Source: Clostridia bacterium (GTDB lineage Bacteria > Bacillota > Clostridia > Christensenellales > CAG-314). Taken from it: 54,717 bases of DNA. A program made the translations under genes and the position numbers. Each line of letters starts with the position of its first letter. Position 1 is the stretch's first letter. Shown here in pieces: positions 46,134-52,624 of the stretch. The DNA is taken from NCBI GenBank assembly GCA_017500855.1, contig JAFVYC010000038.1:1-54717 (forward strand). The letters run 5' to 3'. The notes below the pieces were generated by a model, which saw only the letters and a list, made by a program, of their open reading frames with translations, did not search any database and had not been told where the DNA came from.

Positions 46134-46235
46134 AACATAATGTAAGAAAAATATTTGTTTACCTCCAAGGAAAAATCAATGCAGATGTAGCCGTTTTGTA
46201 ATTGTGCGTTTATTTTTAGATTGCAGTAATTATCA

Positions 46236-46254
46236 AATTATGTTTATCATAGTA
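46236..46254 (-). promoter_or_regulatory. 19-bp palindrome family, copy 8 (one mismatch)
   Basis: On the minus strand TACTAT-GATAAAC-ATAATT; the last base departs from the consensus. It lies 24 bp before the promoter at 46278. Confidence 0.4.
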
Positions 46255-46277
46255 AATTGAAATATTCGCAAAAATGC

Positions 46278-46306
46278 TTGACAATCCCTTTCAAATGCTC
46301 TATTAT
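46278..46306 (+). promoter_or_regulatory. Near-consensus promoter in a gene-free region
   Basis: TTGACA (46278-46283), 17 bp, TATTAT (46301-46306). No gene start follows within 1 kb; the predicted transcript begins almost exactly at the hairpin 46315-46344. It points toward the recombinase and through the antisense miaA fragment, so it may produce a small RNA. Confidence 0.65.
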
Positions 46307-46314
46307 ATAGATAT

Positions 46315-46344
46315 CTATTCGCAAAACCTGTCTTTTGCGAATAG
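46315..46344 (+). ncRNA. Perfect 12-bp hairpin at the 5' end of a putative small RNA
   Basis: CTATTCGCAAAA-CCTGTC-TTTTGCGAATAG. No T-run follows, so it is not a terminator. As RNA it would be a stable 5' hairpin; as DNA it could be a recombination or protein site. Confidence 0.4.
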
Positions 46345-46622
46345 TTGTATATTCTTGTGTCGACCATATTTTTGGAAAAGAAGGTGGCTAGTATGGTTTC
46401 TTGACTTGAACTTTTCAACAAATTGTTGACAACTCGCCAAGAAAAATTCTTTATTTCAAACACATTTGTCCACAAAGCGTTGACAAGTTGTGCGGGAAAA
46501 TAGTGGCACGGCAGTGTGAGCGTTTGCAAATTGTTGAAAAGTTGTCAACAAACGTTGCACCATTTCCGACGTTTGGTTTTGTAGTATCTCACGCACTATT
46601 CCTTGGAATGCATTTATACACT

Positions 46623-46788
46623 ATTTCCAACGCACGAAAACCCTCACGGGGTTGCAAATGTCAATTTGATGGTAGGTTTCTTCGTCCATTTCCAACAATA
46701 TTTGTTGCAGGCTTTGCAAGCCTTCCTATTGATGTTTTTCCTTCAAAGTTTGCCTCAAGTTTTCGTCGGCATTTTCAAATGCATCATT
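46623..46788 (-). pseudogene. Degraded inverted fragment of miaA
   Basis: The minus strand matches miaA 42599-42766 at roughly 90% identity and still reads ENADENLRQTLKEK, then an in-frame TAG and, near its end, a one-base deletion. It encodes about residues 111-166 only. The plus strand of this fragment is antisense to miaA mRNA. Confidence 0.9.
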
Positions 46789-46907
46789 GCCTTGTGAATC
46801 AAGATTTTGCACAAACGCTGTCTTTCTGCGCTTTGACTTCCACGTCAATAAATTTCGTAACACATTTTTTTGAAATACTGATTGACATTTTGCGGTGTGC
46901 CTTGTTT

Positions 46908-47065
46908 TTATTTTCTATACTGCTTGATCCAAGGCGCATTGCGTGCAAAAACTTCAACAACCTTGTAGCCAAACAGTTTCGTATCGCTCAGCATGACGAC
47001 TTGCTTGCCGGGAATGTCGTATTTCGATTGTTTTAACACTAGTTTGCAACTACCTACCAAATATC
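46908..47065 (-). pseudogene. Remnant of an unidentified coding sequence
   Basis: A 51-codon minus-strand frame with convincing protein character (PGKQVVMLSDTKLFGYKVVE then VFARNAPWIKQYRK and stop) but no start. It appears to be the C-terminal end of a gene I cannot name. It lies right beside the miaA fragment. Confidence 0.45.
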
Positions 47066-47414
47066 AAACAACATGAGCATGCTTTTACGTTTCCAAAACA
47101 CGCACTTGCATGCACCACTTCTGCCGCATGGTCAAAACAGCCGTTTACACAGAATAACAAATTTTGTCGTCCGACTTAATAGACATGTGTTCAGTATATT
47201 TAGATTCGCATTCAATGTAGCGTGGAAATTACGCAACACATCGCAACAAAGATTGCTGTTTATGGGCTAAAAAAATGTGTGCGAGGTGTTCGAAGAAGCG
47301 TTAATCATTTCTAGCAATAAGATTTTTTCCAAGAAAAAAGTCTGGGATAAATTGAAAAAAAATGGTTGCAAAAACTTTTCTTTGGCTGTTTTGATGATAG
47401 ATATCTTTTGCGTA

Positions 47415-47616
47415 TTTGGACAATGATTTTTGAACAAAGCAATTGCAATTTCCGTAACCAGACCAAGTTCGGATTATCAAACTTCTACATTGCTTTTTTA
47501 GATTGATAATTGACTGGCACAAATACAGTTATACATATTATGGTGTTTTAATAAAATCACCAAACTACTTTTTCAAAGGAGAATGCCATGAGAAAGAACA
47601 CCTACTTCACTCAAAG
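47415..47616 (+). repeat. Inverted repeat B, right copy (upstream region and start of the recombinase gene)
   Basis: Partner of 45715-45888. It contains a TTGACT-like -35 near 47510, TATACAT near 47530, AAAGGAG, and the first ten codons of the recombinase. Confidence 0.9.
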
Positions 47617-48667
47617 AGATGCCGAAAATCTTGAGCGCTTGGACGCCATTTTGCAAAACGATTTGCCGGATTTTTGCCTAGACTACTTTGTGGGAATTTC
47701 CTCGCAAACAACCACTTTGACACGGTTGAATTATGCGTACGACATACGCACTTTTTTCACTTATGTTTCAAAACGCATAACCCGTATAGGCAAAAAGTCT
47801 ACAAAAGACATCACGCCAATGGACATTGAACAACTTTCTCCATTCGAAATTGAAGCCTTTTTGAGCTACGTAGAAATCTACCGTGATCAAGAAGGAAACA
47901 TTGTCAAAAATGGCTCTACAGGCAAAAGTCGTAAACTTGCTGCCATTCGATCTATGATTAAATACCTAGAAAAAAAGGGCATAATCAAGTACAACCCCAC
48001 CACCACTGTAGACACACCCAAGTACCGAGAAAAGGAAATTATCCGTTTGGAAGGGGACGAAGTGGGCGCACTCATGGACGTTGTAGACTACGGCACGGGG
48101 CTTTCGTCCCACCAAATGCGCTACCAAGAAAACACTCGTACAAGAGACCTTGCAATTGTTGGAATGTTGCTTGGCACGGGCATTCGTGTTAGCGAATTGG
48201 TTGGCTTGGACGTTGACGACATCAATTTTGACGAGTTAAGTTTTGTTGTTACTCGCAAGGGTGGCGCAAGAGTTATTTTGTATTTCAACGATGAAGTTGC
48301 CGGCTACCTTGCCGACTACATCACGTTGCGCAACAGCATGAAATTGCCAAAAGATGAACACGCATTGTTCATTTCGCTACAAAAACGACGCATCACAACA
48401 CGTGCTGTGGAGAACATTGTCAAAAAGTACAGCAGTGTTGCCACACCACTCAAGCACATCACGCCACACAAACTTCGCAGTACTTTTGGCACACAACTTT
48501 ACCGAACAACCGGCGACATCTACGTTGTTGCCGACGTGCTGGGCCACAAAGACGTAAACACCACCAAGCGTCACTATGCCGCAATCACCGACGACATTCG
48601 CCGAAACGCTTCCAAAAAGGTTAGCATTCGTGGCGAACTTCCACCCGAAGGAGAAGACAATGACTGA
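47588..48667 (+). CDS. Tyrosine recombinase (XerC-like)
   Basis: A 359-residue site-specific recombinase with an N-terminal SAM-like core-binding domain (about 25-130) and a catalytic domain holding the full set Arg200, Lys224, His294, Arg297, His320 and Tyr330 (HKLRSTFG, LGHKDVNTTKRHY). AAAGGAG precedes ATG 47588. It resembles recombinases that sit near lexA in clostridial chromosomes, so it may be a resident gene and not a phage integrase. It overlaps hflX by 8 nt. Its promoter region and first codons are duplicated in inverted orientation at 45715-45888, which is unusual. The target site is unknown; dif-type resolution is one possibility. Confidence 0.93.
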   Translation: MRKNTYFTQRDAENLERLDAILQNDLPDFCLDYFVGISSQTTTLTRLNYAYDIRTFFTYVSKRITRIGKKSTKDITPMDIEQLSPFEIEAFLSYVEIYRDQEGNIVKNGSTGKSRKLAAIRSMIKYLEKKGIIKYNPTTTVDTPKYREKEIIRLEGDEVGALMDVVDYGTGLSSHQMRYQENTRTRDLAIVGMLLGTGIRVSELVGLDVDDINFDELSFVVTRKGGARVILYFNDEVAGYLADYITLRNSMKLPKDEHALFISLQKRRITTRAVENIVKKYSSVATPLKHITPHKLRSTFGTQLYRTTGDIYVVADVLGHKDVNTTKRHYAAITDDIRRNASKKVSIRGELPPEGEDND

Positions 48668-49895
48668 CAAAATTAGCAACGTTGCCATTGTGTACATTGA
48701 ACTACCCAACAGCACGCCGGAAGAAGATATCCAAGAAATTGGCGAACTTGTTCGAACGGCAAATGGCAAAGTTTCTTTGACATTTTCACAAAAACGCAAC
48801 AGCGTAGACCCACAAACCGTGCTTGGAAGCGGCAAGTTGCAAGAACTGAAAACAAGCCTTGATTTGCTCGAAAACCCCATAGACGTGGTCGTGTTTTGCA
48901 ACAAATTGCTTGCACCACAACGCATTGCAATCGAAAAGGTTTTGGAGGTTGACGTCATTGACAAAATGGACCTTATTTTGGACATTTTTGCATTGCATGC
49001 CCACTCAGCCGAAGGCAAAAAACAAGTTGAACTTGCACAACTTTCCTACGCCTACGCAACCAAACCTGAAAAGAATTTTTCTCGCCAAGGTGGCGGAATT
49101 GGCACTCGTGGCCCCGGCGAAACAAAGTTGGAAACCAACAAGCGCCTTCAACGTGACCGAATCCATCGTTTGCGTGCTGAAATTGCCGAATTGGAAAAGC
49201 AACGCAACGTCACTCGGCAACAACGCAAGGACAACGATGCTTTCACGGTTGCACTGGTTGGCTACACAAATGCAGGAAAATCCACTTTGTTCAATGCGCT
49301 CACAAACAACAACGTTTTTGCAGAAAACCTTTTGTTTGCCACGCTAGACACAACTTTGCGCAAACTCAAACTGCAAAACGGCGTTGAAATTGTGTTGTGC
49401 GACACCGTTGGCTTCATCAAAGATTTGCCCCACCAACTTGTTGATGCATTCAAATCCACCTTGGACGAAACGAGAAATGCCGACCTGATTTTGAACGTTT
49501 GCGACATTTCCAACCCTTCAGCCGAAAGTCAAATTGCCGTGACGGAGAATTTGCTTGCGGAACTTGGCGTTACAGCGCCAATTGTGCGTGTGTACAACAA
49601 AATTGACAAACAAATTGCCTCTTCGCCCGAACTTTCTTCCACACAATGCGTGTACGTCTCGGCAAAATACGGCACCAATTTGCAAGTTCTTTTGGATTTG
49701 ATTTCGCAACACGTGATGAAGAAATACGCAAACATCACACTTTGTTGCACGTTTGAAAAACAACACGAACTTCTCAAGCTTGTTTCCAAGTACTGCAGTC
49801 AAAGCGCCATCGACTACACCGACACAGGCGTTGTTTGCAAAGCAATTGTTGCAAGGAAATATTTGAATTTGCTACTTCCCTACATCGTTTTGTAG
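48660..49895 (+). CDS. hflX: Ribosome-associated GTPase HflX
   Basis: A 411-residue GTPase that splits stalled 70S ribosomes under stress. The N-terminal HflX domain ends in GGGIGTRGPGETKLE, a coiled linker follows (about 158-195), then the G domain: G1 GYTNAGKST (201-209), G3 DTVG (248-251) and NKID. I chose ATG 48660, which overlaps the recombinase stop by 8 nt and begins the expected domain. Expression therefore probably depends on the recombinase transcript. An inverted repeat CACATGG (49914-49920) / CCATGTG (49941-49947) without T-run follows. Confidence 0.95.
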   Translation: MTDKISNVAIVYIELPNSTPEEDIQEIGELVRTANGKVSLTFSQKRNSVDPQTVLGSGKLQELKTSLDLLENPIDVVVFCNKLLAPQRIAIEKVLEVDVIDKMDLILDIFALHAHSAEGKKQVELAQLSYAYATKPEKNFSRQGGGIGTRGPGETKLETNKRLQRDRIHRLRAEIAELEKQRNVTRQQRKDNDAFTVALVGYTNAGKSTLFNALTNNNVFAENLLFATLDTTLRKLKLQNGVEIVLCDTVGFIKDLPHQLVDAFKSTLDETRNADLILNVCDISNPSAESQIAVTENLLAELGVTAPIVRVYNKIDKQIASSPELSSTQCVYVSAKYGTNLQVLLDLISQHVMKKYANITLCCTFEKQHELLKLVSKYCSQSAIDYTDTGVVCKAIVARKYLNLLLPYIVL

Positions 49896-50320
49896 AAGAA
49901 ATGCACCTACAATCACATGGCTCCACGAAACAATCAAGCACCATGTGCGTTCAAACGCTGAAATGTTGCTTATTTTGATAGATATTGTTCATTGTCAAAG
50001 TAACGTGGTCGGCAAAAGTTCTTGCAACATCATTGCAGAAAGCAAAATAACTCTTGGCAACCATTGCGAGCAACACAAAAACTGAAATTCTCAAAATTGA
50101 TGACTTCAGCATTCAAACCGACCGATTAGGCAACACGAATAGTTGTTAACCATTGTAAAAGTATTTTACAGCAAGCGTTCAATGCCCCTAGAAATTGTTC
50201 ACCAAAAATTGGTGGGCAACTGAAGACACCTATTTACATTTCAGGAATTGCAACTTGCACCATTTTCTACAATTTTTTCAGCGATGTTTGTCGAATTTTA
50301 CAAAAATTTGTAATTTTTTG
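49896..50320. other. Intergenic stretch before lexA
   Basis: No supportable gene on either strand. Besides the inverted repeat noted after hflX, CACCAA-AAA-TTGGTG at about 50200-50214 is a small palindrome. I see no further structure that I can interpret. Confidence 0.5.
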
Positions 50321-50370
50321 GAACAAATGTTTTAAAATGTGTTGCAAACCACAAAATTTTGTGCTACAAT
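50321..50370 (+). promoter_or_regulatory. lexA promoter with a probable LexA box
   Basis: GAACAAATGTTT (50321-50332) matches the Gram-positive SOS box GAACnnnnGTTC in all but its last base. The promoter TTGCAA (50342-50347), 17 bp, TACAAT (50365-50370) with extended -10 TGC follows. This fits autoregulation of lexA. Confidence 0.65.
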
Positions 50371-50376
50371 ATACCT

Positions 50377-50979
50377 ATGAAAAAAGGCGACGAAAAACTT
50401 AGTTTAATTTACAGCTACATGCAAAACTACATCGACGAAAACGGTTTTCCACCATCGGTGAGGGAAATTTGTGCGGAATTCAACATCAAGTCCACTTCCA
50501 CAGTGCACTACTACATGAAAAAGTTGAAAACCGACGGCAAAGTTGTACAAATGGGCAACAAAAAACGTGCAATTTCCATTGCTAGCACCCGTGATGCAAC
50601 AAACTACGTGCCACTTGTGGGCGATATCAGCGCCGGCACAGGTATTCTTGCTGTGGAAAATATTGAAGGCGAGTACCCACTGCCCAAAAACATGTTTGGT
50701 GGCGACCAATTGTTTATGTTGCGAGTTGACGGCGATAGCATGATTGATGCCGGCATTTCCAATGGGGATTTTGTTGTTGTTCGCAAGCAACAAAGCGCAA
50801 ACATTGGCGAAATTGTAGTTGCACTTTGGGATGACACGGCAACTGTAAAACGCCTTGTTAGCACCACTCCCAACATGGTTTTGCACCCGGAAAACCCAAC
50901 AATGGAAGACATCGTTCTTCCACCCAGCCAAAACCCCACCATTATTGGCAAAGTTGTTGGATGTATCAAAAAGTTCTAG
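50377..50979 (+). CDS. lexA: SOS repressor LexA
   Basis: A 200-residue repressor-protease. Winged helix DNA-binding domain (about 1-66; GFPPSVREIC), then the S24 peptidase domain with the Ala86-Gly87 cleavage site in ISAGTG, Ser121 in GDSMID and Lys158 in TVKRL. ATG 50377 lies only 7 nt after the -10 element, with no ribosome-binding site, so the message may be leaderless; in-frame codons upstream are inside the promoter. The C-terminus is complete. A strong terminator follows. Confidence 0.96.
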   Translation: MKKGDEKLSLIYSYMQNYIDENGFPPSVREICAEFNIKSTSTVHYYMKKLKTDGKVVQMGNKKRAISIASTRDATNYVPLVGDISAGTGILAVENIEGEYPLPKNMFGGDQLFMLRVDGDSMIDAGISNGDFVVVRKQQSANIGEIVVALWDDTATVKRLVSTTPNMVLHPENPTMEDIVLPPSQNPTIIGKVVGCIKKF

Positions 50980-51000
50980 GCTACAAATATTTGGTTCAAC

Positions 51001-51031
51001 AAAAAGACGGAAGGTTTTCTTCCGTCTTTTT
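51001..51031 (+). terminator. Rho-independent terminator of lexA
   Basis: GACGGAAG (51006-51013) and CTTCCGTC (51019-51026) with loop GTTTT, five A before and five T after, so it can work in both directions. Confidence 0.95.
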
Positions 51032-51037
51032 CGATAT

Positions 51038-51100
51038 GACTTTCTAAATATGAGCAAATTTTAGTTATTAGACTTTCTAAATATGAGTAAATTTTAGTTA
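51038..51100 (+). repeat. Direct repeat of 30 bp, two copies
   Basis: GACTTTCTAAATATGAG and the following AAATTTTAGTTA occur at 51038-51067 and 51071-51100 with a 33-bp period and one substitution. Confidence 0.85.
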
Positions 51101-51107
51101 AATGTAA

Positions 51108-51200
51108 AGTTTTTTTGCAAACAAAGACGCCTTCAGTTACAAAGACAGACGTTTCCAAGCACATTGCTCCTAACTAAAAACATTGCCGCAAACTACATTT
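51108..51200 (+). pseudogene. Fragment of the YgjP-like gene, copy B (more degraded)
   Basis: About 90 bp, roughly 75-80% similar to the same segment of the YgjP-like gene as copy A, with small deletions that break the frame. The stretch from here to 51573 has no supportable gene. Confidence 0.65.
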
Positions 51201-51573
51201 TGTGCCATTTAGCCTTGAGATTGAATGGTAAAATAACCCACAAGGTTCAAGCATCTCTTCAAGATTTTTTATTGCATTTCTGTCAAACAATTTTTCCAAT
51301 TTGTTCTAATTTCAACACACGGGTAGGGGTTTTTGAGAATTTTGGGCTTGCAATGCTACACAAATTACGCAACAATAAACAAAGAAAGGCACTTTATTTT
51401 CAATCATTTATTAAAGTCCCTTGTTAAAACCATTTATACAAATAAACAATTCAATTACTTGTTGGCACCAACCCCAAATAGCCATTCGTGCAAGAAAAAA
51501 TGTACAATTACGAACCGGCTCAAATGCATTGAATTTCCCTTCGAGTTAATAAATATTATTCTTACAATACGTT

Positions 51574-51705
51574 GAAAACCACCCTGTGTACTCTTTACGC
51601 CAGCACGGCGTTGCCACAGTTTGAAAGCAACACAACATAGAAAACCACGCTGTGTTCGCTAACACTAGCACGGCGTTAGCACAGTTTGAAAGCAACGCAA
51701 CCTAA
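51574..51705 (+). repeat. REP-like GC-rich repeat, two tandem 66-bp copies
   Basis: Units at 51574-51639 and 51640-51705 share GAAAACCACsCTGTGT, AGCACGGCGTT and CACAGTTTGAAAGCAAC. Each holds a small hairpin (ACGCC/GGCGT in the first, GCTAAC/GTTAGC in the second), with compensating differences between the copies. A third, inverted copy lies at 46090-46133. Confidence 0.85.
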
Positions 51706-51757
51706 TTCTAGAGAATTGCATACAAACAAAGCACTTCCAAATATAACTGCGCAACCC

Positions 51758-52465
51758 CTAGACGGACAGCAAGAAATCGTAGTCGGCAAGCCGTTGTTGA
51801 ATGTCTTTGTTGTGTGGAATGAAGTTTTCCATCACGCTAGCAAAATCAGCGCCGTGCCCCAACCTGAAAAAATGCGAAAATGCGTGCGCAATCACATACT
51901 GTTGCAAATCCATTGGCAGTTGCACCACTCTGAAATCCAAACAAACAAAACGGTTGTTCGGCTCGCAACACCGTAGCCAAGTTACTAGTTGCTTTATTTC
52001 AATTTTCTTTGGGCAAAGGGAATATTTGCTACCAAATGCCGAAATTTCCGTTGAAAGGTAGTTTGCGCCAATGCGTTTTAGGTAGGATTTTAGTGCTTTC
52101 AAACGTCCGTCCTTGCTATCGAATGCATCTTTGTTTACAAAAACAACGTTGTCTTTGCAAAAAGTTTTGTTTTCCAACGTGGGTTTAACGTCGAAAATTT
52201 CCCCACCAACAAGCACTTGCATACCTTGAAATACCTTGGAAATGGACAGTACATTTTGCGACTTGTCTTCACTTTCGGAGTCAATTTTTGCATCACGTTG
52301 AGCAACAAATTCCTGCTGTTTTTGCTTGATCCACGCCAAGTTTTCGCTTACCGTTTGGCGCACTTTTTCTATGTGCATGTACCAAGGGGCAAACACAACC
52401 ACGCAGTCTTTTTGCACTTTTATTTGAACAAGTCTTTTGTTTGTTCGTTCCACAACCACTCGCAT
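51758..52465 (-). CDS. YgjP-like (M48/SprT-like) metallopeptidase homologue with altered HExxH
   Basis: A 235-residue protein of the YgjP-like metal-dependent hydrolase family: VVVERTNKRLVQIKV at the start, an AWIKQKQQ helix, and a C-terminal zincin region. The expected HExxH motif reads HAFSH (His194, Ala195, His198), so the catalytic Glu is missing, while the third ligand His204 is kept. A GAA to GCA change would explain it. It may be a non-catalytic relative or a decaying gene; two fragments of it lie at 44873 and 51108. I chose ATG 52463-52465; the frame extends upstream only by chance. Confidence 0.75.
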   Translation of the reverse strand: MRVVVERTNKRLVQIKVQKDCVVVFAPWYMHIEKVRQTVSENLAWIKQKQQEFVAQRDAKIDSESEDKSQNVLSISKVFQGMQVLVGGEIFDVKPTLENKTFCKDNVVFVNKDAFDSKDGRLKALKSYLKRIGANYLSTEISAFGSKYSLCPKKIEIKQLVTWLRCCEPNNRFVCLDFRVVQLPMDLQQYVIAHAFSHFFRLGHGADFASVMENFIPHNKDIQQRLADYDFLLSV

Positions 52466-52543
52466 GGCAACAATATACCACTTTTTGTGGTAAGTAAATG
52501 CTCTATTAAGCAAGAAAAGTGCAAAAATTTGTAAAAATTTGAT

Positions 52544-52562
52544 TATTATGTTTGTAATAGTA
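52544..52562 (-). promoter_or_regulatory. 19-bp palindrome family, copy 7
   Basis: On the minus strand TACTAT-TACAAAC-ATAATA. It lies between the divergent YgjP-like and PadR-like genes, 10 bp upstream of the -35 of the latter, a natural place for autoregulation. Confidence 0.6.
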
Positions 52563-52572
52563 GTTGAAAATA

Positions 52573-52601
52573 TTGACAAAACTGAAATAATATCGTAATA
52601 T
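52573..52601 (+). promoter_or_regulatory. Promoter of the PadR-like gene
   Basis: TTGACA (52573-52578), 17 bp, TAATAT (52596-52601); AAGGAGG follows near 52610-52616, before ATG 52625. Confidence 0.6.
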
Positions 52602-52624
52602 ACATTCATAAGGAGGCAACGCTT

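Noticed and set aside
46233..46529. A 98-codon minus-strand frame in the repeat region
   Set aside because: It runs through the hairpin and promoter, has no ribosome site and no family resemblance.
47280..47420. Coding-like plus-strand stretch (SKKKVWDKLKKNGCKNFS)
   Set aside because: About 47 codons without a start codon, immediately preceded by a stop; possibly another gene fragment, but too short to support as a feature.
47588..48667. Recombinase as a prophage or ICE integrase
   Set aside because: No phage or conjugation genes, no tRNA attachment site, and the gene is coupled to hflX next to lexA, a resident-type setting.
51574..51705. Integron attC sites
   Set aside because: The GCTAAC/GTTAGC arms recall attC cores, but RYYYAAC/GTTRRRY are not matched, there is no cassette structure, and the recombinase lacks integron-integrase features.
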